64,000 nt of DNA from Malaciobacter molluscorum LMG 25693 (GCF_003544935.1 NZ_CP032098.1:2046001-2110000), one strand, 5' to 3'; counted from the stretch's first letter, positions 9,601 to 18,150 are shown. Made by a program: numbers and translations. Notes: a model not told the origin generated them from the letters alone.

Positions 9601-10203
9601 TAACATATGTTTATTTATATAATAAGATATTACAGGCATATTTCCAATATAAATATCAGCTCTATTATACGAAACATAATTAATAGCTTCTTCATTAGAT
9701 TTTGTGAAAATAAATTTTAAATTAGGAAATCTTTTTTTTAATCTTTCATGAATATAATTAGCTTCAGGAAGTGCAATTGTTAGATCTTTAATCTCTTGAA
9801 GATTATTAATTTTTAAGTCTTTTCTTGAAACTACTACAATATCTGCAAGTAAATATGGCTCTGTAAAATCAAGATACATACTTCGATCTTCTGTATTATC
9901 TGCACATGCAAGCATATCAATTTTTTTTAATCGAATTTTTTGTAATACATTCGACCATTTATCAGAATAAATATCAAATTTTAAACCAGTTATTTTCGAT
10001 ATTTCTTTTAAATAATCAGAAGATATACCACTTTGAATATTTTGCTTATTTTTAAACTCAAATGGAGCCCAATTATTATCAACTCCAACTTTGACAATAG
10101 GATTTTTAGAAATCCACTCTTTTTCTTTATTTGTTAATAATAATGAAGCATTTAATGAAATAGAAAAGTAAACAAAAAAAAGGAAAAGAGAAAAAGATTT
10201 CAT
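6685..10203 (-). CDS. BvgS-like hybrid sensor kinase with two SBP_bac_3 domains
   Basis: A 1172-residue membrane kinase. After a signal peptide come two tandem periplasmic domains of the amino-acid-binding type (SBP_bac_3, about residues 25-255 and 265-500), each starting with a KVGVDNNWAPFE- or KIAGDGHWHPFS-like strand. A membrane segment follows (about 508-530), then a PAS domain, the phosphoacceptor His in MSHEIRTPMNS (near residue 702), an ATPase domain (GTGLGLAICSKLVEMM) and a receiver with Asp near 993 in LILMDLRMP. The last 120 or so residues have no histidine, so there is no working HPt domain, unlike BvgS. It probably senses small polar ligands and passes phosphate to the two overlapping downstream genes. 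Confidence 0.94.
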   Translation of the reverse strand: MKSFSLFLFFVYFSISLNASLLLTNKEKEWISKNPIVKVGVDNNWAPFEFKNKQNIQSGISSDYLKEISKITGLKFDIYSDKWSNVLQKIRLKKIDMLACADNTEDRSMYLDFTEPYLLADIVVVSRKDLKINNLQEIKDLTIALPEANYIHERLKKRFPNLKFIFTKSNEEAINYVSYNRADIYIGNMPVISYYINKHMLTNLEVKFKADFDNARLSMAVIKDKQILFSIIQKALMHISKERRKQINKKWIFDSTNIKLYNSKNLFTQEELDWLKKNSPIKIAGDGHWHPFSYYDKNGNYVGIIPDLFKSINQNSQIDFKLIKTKNWLETLEQMKVKKIDVIDAISYSASRAKYMNFTTSYFTNDFVIIGTNTNNKYIKSIDSIVNKKIIGTVDNYIISEKIKKDYTNIEKLREFGSIKDGLQSLASRQIDYFITDIPSFDYYSKKLGLSNLKIVGPSGYSFSYSFGVRKDDKILLSIMNKLLNNISKEEFDRVYRKWIQVEYQEKIDYTLIWKILIFSIIIISVIFYSNTKLKNQIEQTQKAKDELKKSNEFIHSIMDSQMDIIVVTNGKEIQRVNKAFLDYFKFDSLNDFKKIYNCISDLFYKGDENSEFISSYKDNKLWIDYIIDNSANYNKVKIILNEKEYIFKVLASPIENSVDLKTAVFHDITAIEKLHNELIEAKNRALEATKHKTEFLANMSHEIRTPMNSVIGFTELLEKEITNPIQKDYLSSIKKGGNALIAIINDILDLSKIEAGKMQIKYESINPKELILEVESIFHSKLISKNIDFSVHIDSTIPKYIIIDGIRLRQVLFNLIGNAIKFTEQGYIKLNVKNIFKDGIKSKIDLVFEIIDSGVGIDEKDLKNIFNVFEQSEQDRAKYGGTGLGLAICSKLVEMMNGKIEVSSKKAIGSTFRVKLYDIDVGSVDEKDYNDKINYESIIFEKASILIVDDVDENRKLIKSILNSHNFDLYLANNGKMALEIINKHKIDLILMDLRMPIMNGYEATTLLKSNKKTSSIPIIALTASVMGKDLQKVESYGFNGYLRKPIIINDLLSELSKFLEFKFDTNTIEKLCKDDKFISNEKLIILIRKLEELEIKLNSIKSKGDFILIESFCDDLINLNIDFELIVINEYTNELKKYIDSFDIEKVDYLLNNYSNVIENIKNKMESQNG

Positions 10204-10256
10204 AGTAAACTCTTTAAATTAACTTAATTATTAATGTTAACTGAATTCTACTTAAA

Positions 10257-10874
10257 CTAAAAAACTTCAAACCTCTGTTCTAATAATATTTTTTCATCAT
10301 ATAATATTTTTCCTATAAAAATATCACCTTTTTTAAAATTATCTACGCCAACTGGTGTTCCTGTCATTAATATATCAGCATCTTCAAAATCTAAAAAGGT
10401 ATTTGCTTCATTGATAATATTTTCTGGTTTATTTATCATCAATGAAACTCCACCTTTTTGTTTTAATTCTTCATTTATGAATAATTGTAAACTTAATTTA
10501 TTTACATCACCATCAAAAGATACAAATTTTGAGAATACTGCAGAATTTCTAAAAGCTTTGGCTCTTTCCCAAGGAAGACCAGCTTTTTTTAACTTTGATT
10601 GAACATGTCTTAATGTCAAATCAAGTCCAAAACCAACTGCACTAATTTTATTATTTTCCAATAAAAAACTAATCTCAGATTCATAGTGACAAGATGGTTC
10701 ACCTTGTGGAAAAATTAATTTTTGAGAAATCGAAGAATTGGGTTTAATAAAAAATACCATTTCATCTGGTATATCATTATCTAATTCTTTTATATGTTCA
10801 ACATAATTTCTTCCAATACAAACTACTTTTGAAGGCACAATTTTTATGTCATCATCTAATATTATACTTCTCAT
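10257..10874 (-). CDS. fumarylacetoacetate hydrolase-family protein
   Basis: A 205-residue enzyme of the short FAA-hydrolase family (YcgM/FAHD1 type), which hydrolyses acylpyruvates or decarboxylates oxaloacetate-like substrates using a divalent metal. Signatures are VVCIGRNYVEHIKEL near the start, the metal-binding acidic motif HYESEISFLL, the DLTLRHVQSKLKKAGLPW segment and the ILMTGTPVGV loop near the end. It follows a Nudix gene by 8 nt in the bioA operon, but has no obvious link to biotin. Substrate cannot be told from sequence. Confidence 0.88.
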   Translation of the reverse strand: MRSIILDDDIKIVPSKVVCIGRNYVEHIKELDNDIPDEMVFFIKPNSSISQKLIFPQGEPSCHYESEISFLLENNKISAVGFGLDLTLRHVQSKLKKAGLPWERAKAFRNSAVFSKFVSFDGDVNKLSLQLFINEELKQKGGVSLMINKPENIINEANTFLDFEDADILMTGTPVGVDNFKKGDIFIGKILYDEKILLEQRFEVF

Positions 10875-10882
10875 TTTCTACC

Positions 10883-11539
10883 TTAATATTTTTTTATAAA
10901 ATCTTTTAAAATAACAGAAGTCATTCCCCAAATAACATCTTTTTTATATTTATATACCCAAACTTTATGTTTACTATTTCCCCATGGTTTATGATAAATT
11001 TCTGGCAGTTTCAATTTATCAGAAGGAAAATAAACCTCTTTTTCTCCATTTTCATGAATATGATATGGTTTTACTTCACTTCTTAATGTATACTCTTTTG
11101 GCTTATTATTTTTAAAAAAAGATAATGGAATTAAAATAGTTTTTTCCACTTCATTTTTATCTATTTTCATAGTTTTTAAAGCTCTTTTTTTAACAATTCC
11201 AATAAAAATTTCAACAACTGCTCCCATTGGAGCAACCATTGTATCAAGTTGACCTAAGATTTTAATATCTTTTTTTTCTATTCCAAGTTCTTCTTTAGTC
11301 TCTCGTAATGCAGTTTGTTTAAAATTTTTATCTAAATCTTTTTCAAATCCTCCACCTGGAAAACAAATATCTCCACCTTGTCTTATACTTGCTGCTCTCT
11401 TTTGGAAAAGTATATAATATTCTTTATTCTTTTTAACTAATGGTATTAAAACAGCAGAATTAAAAAATCTATCCCTTCCTAAAACACCTGGATATTTAGG
11501 AAGATTTGAAATCATCTTTTTTAAATCATCTTTTTTCAT
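10883..11539 (-). CDS. Nudix hydrolase, CoA pyrophosphatase type
   Basis: A 218-residue Nudix protein. The segment LFQKRAASIRQGGDICFPGG followed by TALRETKEELGI matches the signature of the NudL/YeaB group that splits coenzyme A or related nucleoside diphosphate compounds. The central REx2EE part of the Nudix box is intact. It lies 1 nt after the stop of bioA and 8 nt before an FAA-hydrolase gene, so the three are almost certainly one transcript. CoA as substrate is a family-based inference. Confidence 0.85.
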   Translation of the reverse strand: MKKDDLKKMISNLPKYPGVLGRDRFFNSAVLIPLVKKNKEYYILFQKRAASIRQGGDICFPGGGFEKDLDKNFKQTALRETKEELGIEKKDIKILGQLDTMVAPMGAVVEIFIGIVKKRALKTMKIDKNEVEKTILIPLSFFKNNKPKEYTLRSEVKPYHIHENGEKEVYFPSDKLKLPEIYHKPWGNSKHKVWVYKYKKDVIWGMTSVILKDFIKKY

Positions 11540-11540
11540 A

Positions 11541-12806
11541 TTAACTCTTTACAGATTTAATTGCCTCTATCATAACTCTTACTATCTTTCTTAAATCTTC
11601 ATCCTTAATAGTATAAGCAACAATTGAATAAATTAATTTCCCAAAAGGTCTAATCCAAACTCCATGTTCTACACAATAATCTTGAATTTTTTGTGCATAA
11701 GAGCTATCTTCAAGTTCAATTACACCAATAGCACCTATATTTCTTGTATTTTTAACAAGTTTTAACTCTTTTGCATTTTTTAACTCTTCACAAAAAATAT
11801 TTTCTATATTTTTAACTCTTTTTTGCCAAGGTGATTGTAATAATAAATTTATACTTGCAATTGCAACACTACAAGCTAATGGATTTGCCATAAAAGTTGG
11901 TCCATGCATTAATATACCAACAGAAGAGTTAGAAATAGTATCACTAACTTTTTTACTTGTAATCATTGCAGCCATTGTCATATATCCACCAGTTAAACCT
12001 TTTCCAACTGTCATAATGTCAGGTTTAATATTTGCATGCTCTACTGCAAACATTTTTCCTGTATGCCCAAATCCTGTTGCAATTTCATCAGCAATAAATA
12101 AAATATCATATTTATCACATAATTGTTTTGCTTTTATTAAAAATGCAGGGTTATATACTCTCATTCCTCCTGCACCTTGAACAATTGGTTCAATAATAAA
12201 ACCAGCAACTTCATCATGATACTTAACAAATGCATCTTCTAATGCTTTAATTGCTTCACTACAATCCTCTTCATAACCAATATTTGGAGCTTTAGTAAAT
12301 ATATGTTTTGGCAAATATGAACCATAAATGCTATGCATAGAATTATTTGGATCACATACACTCATTGCTGCAAGAGTATCTCCATGATAAGCATTTTCAC
12401 AAGCAATAAATTTATATTTTTTTAATCCTTTAGCTTCTTGATACTGAATTGCTGTTTTTAAAGCAACTTCAACAGACACAGAACCACTATCACATAAAAA
12501 AACACTATTTAACCCTGTTAAATCAACTAATAATTTTGATAAAATTGCTGCATATTCATGTGTCATACCACCAAACATAATATGAGGCATAATATCAACT
12601 TGTTTTTTTATTGCTTCATTTAATACAGGATGATTATATCCGTGAATAGCACTCCACCATGAACTCATTCCATCAATTAACTCTGTATCATCCTCTAAAA
12701 AAATTGATGTTTTATCAGTTCTTTTTACAGGTAAATTTTTAGTAGTTGATGGTAATGAATTATAAGGGTGCCAAATATGCTGTTTATCTATATCTAACCA
12801 ATTCAA
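11541..12806 (-). CDS. bioA: adenosylmethionine-8-amino-7-oxononanoate aminotransferase
   Basis: BioA converts KAPA to DAPA in biotin synthesis using S-adenosylmethionine as amino donor. The class III aminotransferase features are clear: HIWHPYNS near the N-terminus, DGMSSWWSAIHGYNHP, FIADEIATGFGHTGKMFA, and the PLP-binding lysine in TVGKGLTGGYM. I place the start at a TTG (12806) because AAAGGA lies 6 nt upstream and the protein then begins MNWLDIDKQHIWHPY; an ATG 18 codons earlier would add an unconserved-looking basic stretch. No other biotin genes are nearby. It heads an operon with the Nudix and FAA-hydrolase genes. Confidence 0.95.
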   Translation of the reverse strand: MNWLDIDKQHIWHPYNSLPSTTKNLPVKRTDKTSIFLEDDTELIDGMSSWWSAIHGYNHPVLNEAIKKQVDIMPHIMFGGMTHEYAAILSKLLVDLTGLNSVFLCDSGSVSVEVALKTAIQYQEAKGLKKYKFIACENAYHGDTLAAMSVCDPNNSMHSIYGSYLPKHIFTKAPNIGYEEDCSEAIKALEDAFVKYHDEVAGFIIEPIVQGAGGMRVYNPAFLIKAKQLCDKYDILFIADEIATGFGHTGKMFAVEHANIKPDIMTVGKGLTGGYMTMAAMITSKKVSDTISNSSVGILMHGPTFMANPLACSVAIASINLLLQSPWQKRVKNIENIFCEELKNAKELKLVKNTRNIGAIGVIELEDSSYAQKIQDYCVEHGVWIRPFGKLIYSIVAYTIKDEDLRKIVRVMIEAIKSVKS

Positions 12807-12942
12807 AAATAATCCTTTAAGCTTTTTTATGGATTTTATCGTAAATTTAGTTTGTAACAACTTTTTGAATTAATGCAAATAAAAGTATAATAGCATTTTA
12901 TTATAAAAATAAAATAGTAAAAAAGAATCTTAGGAGATTAAA

Positions 12943-13218
12943 ATGAATTTTCACGATCTAGAATTAAAACATATTGCAACAGTAAATAATAAAAGATATT
13001 TTATATCTACAATTAAAATGCATGTAAGACATGCATGGCTTAATCAACACGAAAATGTATATGTATATGAAACTATGGTTTTTAAAAAAGAAGACAATAA
13101 AATACTTTATCATGAACCAGTTTATACAAAAAGATATATTGCATATGATGAAGCAATTGAAGGACACCAATATACTATTGAAAACATCGAAAAAATTATT
13201 CAAAAAGCACAGAGTTAA
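12943..13218 (+). CDS. small hypothetical protein, 91 residues
   Basis: I do not recognise the family. The protein is soluble and rich in aromatic and His residues (KMHVRHAWLNQHENVYVYET, KRYIAYDEAIEGHQY). It has a good ribosome site (AGGAG, 7 nt before ATG) and a perfect 14-bp terminator shortly after its stop, and it is divergent from bioA, so I take it as real. A reading frame also exists on the opposite strand here but lacks these signals. Function unknown. Confidence 0.68.
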   Translation: MNFHDLELKHIATVNNKRYFISTIKMHVRHAWLNQHENVYVYETMVFKKEDNKILYHEPVYTKRYIAYDEAIEGHQYTIENIEKIIQKAQS

Positions 13219-13256
13219 TCAGTAATTAATACTTTTATAAAATATATTAAATATCC

Positions 13257-13288
13257 AAAAGTGCTAGTAAAATATTACTAGCACTTTT
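13257..13288. terminator. bidirectional intrinsic terminator
   Basis: A perfect 14-bp stem (AAAAGTGCTAGTAA and its complement) with a 4-nt AATA loop, followed by a T-run on the plus strand and preceded by an A-run. It separates the 91-residue gene (+) from the GntP permease gene (-) and can serve both. Confidence 0.9.
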
Positions 13289-13292
13289 TTTA

Positions 13293-14633
13293 TTAAAGTA
13301 ATATAGCAGCTAAAATATAAACAATTAAAATCGTTACTAGACCTTGAATTAATGTAGCCATAGTAAATGATTTATATGCTGTTGCAACATCCATTTGACT
13401 GAACCTTGAAACAACCCAAAAGAAACTATCATTTGCATGACTGACAGTCATTGCTCCTGCACCAATTGCCATCACAGTTAAAACTTTTCCCATCTCACTA
13501 TCTAAACCTAAACTTGCAAGCAATGGTAAAATTGTACTTGATGTAACAACCAATGCAGTTGTTGATGAACCTTGTGCTGATTTTAAAGCAGCTGAAATAA
13601 TAAAAGGTACAAAAATACCAAGACTTAATGTTTTTAAACTATCTCCTAAATATGCACCTATTCCACTCTCTTTTAAAACTAGACCTAAAGCACCACCTGC
13701 ACCTGTAATAATTAATATTTCACCTGCATTTTTAATACCTTCACCAATCCAACCTGATAATCTTTCTTCATCAAATTTTGGTAAGAGTGTCATTGCAAAT
13801 AAAAGTCCAATAAATAATGCATTTGAAGGATTACCTAAAAAAACAAAAAGTTTATATAAAATATTATCATTCATATTGGTAAATAGAAGTTTTACAATAC
13901 TTGCTGTTGCTATAAGTAGTATTGGAATAAAAATAGGAGCAAAAGCTTTAAATGCACTTGGTAATTCTCCATATTTTTCAATAACTTCACTATCCTTTTC
14001 TAAATCTACAAGTGAATCTTCACCATTTGTATAGATTTTACCTGAATAAATAGCCCAAAAATATCCAGCTAACATTGTAATAATAGATATTAAAATACCA
14101 AAAATTATAACAAGACCTAGATTATCTACCATTAAATTTCCAGCAGCAGCGATAGGTCCAGGAGTAGGAGGAACTAAAGTATGAGTAGCAAAAAGACCAG
14201 TTGCTAAAGCCACACTCATTGCAACACCTGAAACTTTTAATTGTCTAACGAGTGAACGTTTTAATGCATTTAAAATTACAAATCCACTATCACAAAAAAC
14301 AGGAATAGATACAATATATCCTATAATTGACATTGCAAGAACTGGTCGTTTTTTCCCTACAATTTTAAGTATAACATCAGCCATTTTAATCGCTGCTCCA
14401 CTTTTTTCAAGTATTACACCAATTATAGTACCTAATACAATTACTATACCTATATATGCAAGTATATTACCAAAACCTTTTGTAATAGTAGTTGCTATTT
14501 GAGTATAACCCATGCCAACACTTACTGCAATTCCATAAGCTGCAATAAGTAATGCGATAAATGGATGCAATTTTAATTTACTAGTAGCAAAAACTATAAA
14601 AGCAATTGCAATTAATAAAATATATACTAACAT
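13293..14633 (-). CDS. GntP-family gluconate/organic acid:H+ symporter
   Basis: A 446-residue inner-membrane permease with about twelve hydrophobic segments. Family features include the N-terminal LHPFIALLIAAYGIAV, the KSGAAIKMAD segment, IPVFCDSGFVIL, LVPPTPGPIAAAGNL and a C-terminal SHANDSFFWVVSRFS. GntP proteins import gluconate, related sugar acids or short hydroxy acids with protons. No sugar-acid kinase or dehydrogenase gene lies nearby, so the substrate is open. AAGGAG precedes the start. The 223-bp gap upstream holds the promoter of the divergent rubrerythrin-like gene. Confidence 0.93.
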   Translation of the reverse strand: MLVYILLIAIAFIVFATSKLKLHPFIALLIAAYGIAVSVGMGYTQIATTITKGFGNILAYIGIVIVLGTIIGVILEKSGAAIKMADVILKIVGKKRPVLAMSIIGYIVSIPVFCDSGFVILNALKRSLVRQLKVSGVAMSVALATGLFATHTLVPPTPGPIAAAGNLMVDNLGLVIIFGILISIITMLAGYFWAIYSGKIYTNGEDSLVDLEKDSEVIEKYGELPSAFKAFAPIFIPILLIATASIVKLLFTNMNDNILYKLFVFLGNPSNALFIGLLFAMTLLPKFDEERLSGWIGEGIKNAGEILIITGAGGALGLVLKESGIGAYLGDSLKTLSLGIFVPFIISAALKSAQGSSTTALVVTSSTILPLLASLGLDSEMGKVLTVMAIGAGAMTVSHANDSFFWVVSRFSQMDVATAYKSFTMATLIQGLVTILIVYILAAILL

Positions 14634-14803
14634 TAAATCTCCTTGTATAAAATGAGAAAGATAATAAGTATTTTATAAAAACTTAATACCAAAAACACTA
14701 ATTATTAATATATCGTATTTTTTTTTAAATTTACTGTTTTAATTTTTTAATTTCATATAAATTTATTATTTATATTTATAAAAATTTATTTTAATTATAA
14801 ATA

Positions 14804-14832
14804 TTGACAACGACTTTTATCTTAGCTAATAT
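14804..14832 (+). promoter_or_regulatory. strong sigma-70-type promoter
   Basis: TTGACA (14804-14809), a 17-nt spacer, then TAATAT (14827-14832), placed about 20 nt before the expected leader of the rubrerythrin-like gene. A perfect -35 box at optimal spacing is unusual in this group, whose promoters usually rely on the -10 box and periodic T-tracts. Confidence 0.65.
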
Positions 14833-14856
14833 TAAAACAACGTAAAGGGAGTTACC

Positions 14857-15324
14857 ATGAATGTTTATGAATATGCAATGAAAGTAGAAAAAGATGGTGA
14901 AGCTTATTATAACTATTTAGCTTCAAAAGCACCCAATGATGGATTAAAAAGAGTTTTTAATATTTTAGCTGAAGCAGAAATACAACATTATAATGTCTTC
15001 AAAAGTATGAGGGATAAAGATGGAACAAATTTTAAAACAATTAATATTTCAACGGATACAAAAACAATATTTGAAACTTTAAATGCGCAAAGAGATAATA
15101 TAACTTTTGATGCAGACCAAGTTAAATTTTATGAAGATGCAATAAAAAGAGAAAAAGACTCATATCAATTTTATATAGATAAAGCTAATGAAGTTAATGA
15201 CAAAGATGAAAAACAAGCATTTATAGATATTGCAAAAGAAGAACAAAAACACAAAGCTATTTTAGAAGAAATTATTCATTTTATTCAAGAACCAAATAAT
15301 TGGGTCGCAAGTGCAGAATTTTAA
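14857..15324 (+). CDS. rubrerythrin/ferritin-like diiron protein
   Basis: A 155-residue four-helix protein with the repeated Glu/ExxH pattern of the ferritin-like superfamily: KVEKDGEAYYNYLA, AEAEIQHYNVF, IKREKDSYQFYIDKA and AKEEQKHKAIL. The two ExxH pairs should bind a diiron centre. It lacks a C-terminal rubredoxin-like CxxC domain, so it is an erythrin-only form. Likely role: peroxide or oxygen detoxification in a microaerobe, by family inference. A stand-alone rubredoxin is encoded at 63034-63201 but is not adjacent. It has its own strong promoter and a terminator, so it is monocistronic. Confidence 0.88.
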   Translation: MNVYEYAMKVEKDGEAYYNYLASKAPNDGLKRVFNILAEAEIQHYNVFKSMRDKDGTNFKTINISTDTKTIFETLNAQRDNITFDADQVKFYEDAIKREKDSYQFYIDKANEVNDKDEKQAFIDIAKEEQKHKAILEEIIHFIQEPNNWVASAEF

Positions 15325-15345
15325 ATAGATTATCTATTTATTTTT
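15322..15345. terminator. short intrinsic terminator
   Basis: An 8-bp hairpin, TAAATAGA/TCTATTTA, with a 3-nt loop, followed by TTTTTC. It overlaps the stop codon of the rubrerythrin-like gene and the end of the convergent thioesterase gene. Confidence 0.6.
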
Positions 15346-16082
15346 CTCCAGATAGTTTTTCCTGTAGCACAAACTTTATTTGTTCCTTTGACTTTAATTG
15401 TATGAAGAAAAGAGTTATCATCTATATCTTTTTTTGTAGAAGATAAAATAATATCACCATATTGCGCTTCAGATACAAAACGGCCATCAATAAAATATAA
15501 ATAATAATTATTTATAATTTCATCTGGTATAGATTCCATAAGCCATTGTAAATATCTAAGATTATTAACATGTTTATTTGTATCAGTATCATACATATTG
15601 ACTTTAAACTCTTTTTGATATTCAAAAGACTTAAGTGGTTCTATTTTATTTGTTAAACTGTATTCTAAAGATATTGAGTTATAAAATGACCATCTTTTTA
15701 AAAAATCTGGATGTATTTTTTTAGGTCTTCTTTTTTTTATATCATAAAAAAGCCATAAACCTCTTGCTCTTCCTATAATATTATAATTTTCATCATAAAT
15801 AATATTTTCTCTAAATCCTCTAATATTATGATATTGAGATATCCATGTTCTTATTATTATTTTTTCTTTATATAAAGGATAACGTTTCATTTGCATCACA
15901 CCAGAAAGCAATACCCATCCTAAATTTTCAGACATTAAAGAAAGGAGATTATGACCAGCATAATCACAATGCTCAGCCGCTGCTTCTTGAAGTAATGTTA
16001 ATATAGCAATGGGTGAAGCTTCACCTAATCTATTCATTTCAAAAAACCTTAATTCAAACTCTTTTTCAAAATAGTTTTTCAT
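15330..16082 (-). CDS. acyl-ACP thioesterase family protein
   Basis: A 250-residue double hot-dog protein similar to plant FatA/FatB and bacterial acyl-ACP thioesterases, which release fatty acids from carrier protein. The first hot-dog opens EFELRFFEMNRLGEASP; the second contains MYDTDTNKHVNNLRYLQW, the HVNN-type catalytic motif. The start at 16082 follows AAAGGAG by 5 nt; the frame stays open 11 codons upstream but without a ribosome site. It converges on the rubrerythrin-like gene and has about 70 bp between it and the next minus-strand gene. Substrate chain length cannot be read. Confidence 0.85.
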   Translation of the reverse strand: MKNYFEKEFELRFFEMNRLGEASPIAILTLLQEAAAEHCDYAGHNLLSLMSENLGWVLLSGVMQMKRYPLYKEKIIIRTWISQYHNIRGFRENIIYDENYNIIGRARGLWLFYDIKKRRPKKIHPDFLKRWSFYNSISLEYSLTNKIEPLKSFEYQKEFKVNMYDTDTNKHVNNLRYLQWLMESIPDEIINNYYLYFIDGRFVSEAQYGDIILSSTKKDIDDNSFLHTIKVKGTNKVCATGKTIWRKINR

Positions 16083-16153
16083 TATAACTCCTTTCATGAA
16101 CAGAATATATTCCATTTAATCTATATTGTCAAGAGCAAAAGAAAAATATTTCT

Positions 16154-17392
16154 TTATATATTAATAAATATTTTTTTCATTGGCAAATATTGAACTTCTA
16201 TTCTATTTTCCGGATTTCTATCAACTAAATAAAGAAAAATAAGAAAAATGTATTCTAAAGGTTTCATCAAAATATATATTATATCAGCTCTTAATCTAGT
16301 TGTAATAATTTTTGACAAAGGAAAACCATATTTATCATATATTCCTCTAATTAATTTATGAAAATTAGGAAATTTTTCTTGTATAACATCTTCAAAAGCA
16401 TTTGCTATCATAAGTTGTCTATTTACAACAATTTTTTTTCCTCCTCTAATTCCCATTCGTTTTGGTTTAACTATATTTTCATGTCCTCTTAAAGAAACAG
16501 TACACAAATAATGACCATTAATAATAACTCTAGGAGGAGGAACTATTTTTTGAGATAAACTCCAATTACTTGTTTGAGTAAATGCTTTTATTATACTATC
16601 TGGTTCTTGTCCGAATAAAACTAGAATAGATAAAATAATTAACAATAGGGGAATAGTAAAAATAAACGCTAAAAATATCCAATTTTGAGAATTTATTATT
16701 ACACTATTTAAATAATTAAATATTTTATTAGTATAAATCTTTTTTTTAGATTTATCTATACAATACTCATTTATAACTTCTTTTATTAAAATACAAGAGA
16801 TTAATAAAAAATTTATAGGAAATAAACTCAAATAAACTTTCTCTTGAATAAATGAAGAAAAAGAGTTAATATTAAATGCACTATTAAAAATATGAAATAA
16901 AAAAACAAGTATTAAAATATTGCAAATTAATAAAAAACTTAAATTTATAACAAAAAATAAAGGAGGTAACTTTAATCTTTTTTTATCAAGAATTACAAAA
17001 CTAAGAAATCCAAGAATACAAAAAACTATTATTGGTAAAGAATATTTAAAATTAATAGGATCAAAAAATTGAAAATTATAATAAATAATTTTTTCATTAT
17101 AATCAGTCCCTAAAGATAATAATATTATATGAAAAAGAACTCCTAAAACAATAGTTATTAAATTAATTTTATAAAATCTTTTTTGCCATTTTATAGTTTT
17201 TACATTTGAAAAAAAGAAATTTTCTATAAACCTTAAAAAATTAACAATTGTAATAAACCAAGGAAAAATCAAAACTATAAATATTAAAAAAAATAATACT
17301 TTAAACCCTAAAATAAAAATAAGTATAATTACAGTTATTAATATAATTATACTAATTGTTTTTTTATTCAAAATAAGTGAAATTTTATTCAT
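16154..17392 (-). CDS. multi-pass membrane protein, possibly DUF6688-like
   Basis: A 412-residue protein with about seven hydrophobic segments in its first 260 residues, then a soluble C-terminal region rich in conserved-looking motifs: PPPRVIINGHYLCTVSLRGH, PKRMGIRGGKKIVVNRQLM and IANAFEDVIQEKFP. I recall a family of unknown function (DUF6688) with this type of C-terminus, but cannot confirm it. It is last in a run of five poorly known minus-strand genes (19664 to 16154). Nothing indicates the function; the basic, motif-dense soluble part suggests a binding or catalytic domain next to the membrane. Confidence 0.7.
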   Translation of the reverse strand: MNKISLILNKKTISIIILITVIILIFILGFKVLFFLIFIVLIFPWFITIVNFLRFIENFFFSNVKTIKWQKRFYKINLITIVLGVLFHIILLSLGTDYNEKIIYYNFQFFDPINFKYSLPIIVFCILGFLSFVILDKKRLKLPPLFFVINLSFLLICNILILVFLFHIFNSAFNINSFSSFIQEKVYLSLFPINFLLISCILIKEVINEYCIDKSKKKIYTNKIFNYLNSVIINSQNWIFLAFIFTIPLLLIILSILVLFGQEPDSIIKAFTQTSNWSLSQKIVPPPRVIINGHYLCTVSLRGHENIVKPKRMGIRGGKKIVVNRQLMIANAFEDVIQEKFPNFHKLIRGIYDKYGFPLSKIITTRLRADIIYILMKPLEYIFLIFLYLVDRNPENRIEVQYLPMKKIFINI

Positions 17393-17407
17393 ACTTTAAT
17401 ACTTTAC

Positions 17408-18106
17408 TTAATATGGACCATCTAAATTAAATTTTTCATATGTTTTTACTAACTTATTATTAGTATAAATATCTATTACATAAACATCAGCAGCATATTC
17501 TATTCCATTTGTTAGATATGTTGAAAATCTAATTTCAGAATTTGTATTTTTAAGTTTTATTCTAAAAAACTCTTTTGCTTTTATAATGGTATTATCCAAA
17601 GTTATATAATTTAATGAACGATCTTCTTCTTTAATTTTTCTATCATTTCTTATTAAATTTAATGCCTTTTGATATTCTTTATTAGAGTGCTTTCTATATT
17701 TACCTTTATTTGATATATCAACATAATCAATTTCATAATTAGATAATGCAATTCCCATTTCATTAATTAAATTACTATTTATCTTATATATCCCCGCATC
17801 TTGAATAGGCTTTGAAAAAGGCTTATAAAAATATTTTGTTGAATCTTTAATATTTCCAATATACTCTTTTACTTTTTTATGAAACATTATAGAATAAATT
17901 TTATTTTCTTTTATTCCTACAAAGCTAAGCTTTTTAGGATAAGTTTTTTTATTTCTTAAATCAAATTTTTCTAAATATACCTCATTTGGTTTAAATGCCT
18001 CACCAATATATAATGAATTTATAAAATTATCAGTATTAAAATCCATACAAAATATAAACTTTGGTAATAATAATAAAATGTATATAAATTTTAAATCTTT
18101 AATCAT
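17408..18106 (-). CDS. exported hypothetical protein
   Basis: A 232-residue protein with an N-terminal hydrophobic signal (KFIYILLLLPKFIFC, mature part from about residue 21), the Cys at its end making either ordinary signal cleavage or lipidation conceivable. The rest is charged and mixed alpha/beta, with YVDISNKGKYRKHSNKEYQK in the middle and a C-terminal AADVYVIDIYTNNKLVKTYE. No family recognised. It is 15 nt upstream of the membrane protein gene and probably co-transcribed with it. Confidence 0.65.
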   Translation of the reverse strand: MIKDLKFIYILLLLPKFIFCMDFNTDNFINSLYIGEAFKPNEVYLEKFDLRNKKTYPKKLSFVGIKENKIYSIMFHKKVKEYIGNIKDSTKYFYKPFSKPIQDAGIYKINSNLINEMGIALSNYEIDYVDISNKGKYRKHSNKEYQKALNLIRNDRKIKEEDRSLNYITLDNTIIKAKEFFRIKLKNTNSEIRFSTYLTNGIEYAADVYVIDIYTNNKLVKTYEKFNLDGPY

Positions 18107-18150
18107 AATATTTCACTTCATCCTATTCTTTATTTTTTTATATTCTAAGA

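Noticed and set aside
12964-13203. Open frame of 79 codons on the minus strand opposite the 91-residue gene
   Set aside because: Its product is an implausible Phe/Ile/Tyr/Cys-rich string, it has no ribosome site, and the plus-strand gene has both a ribosome site and a terminator.
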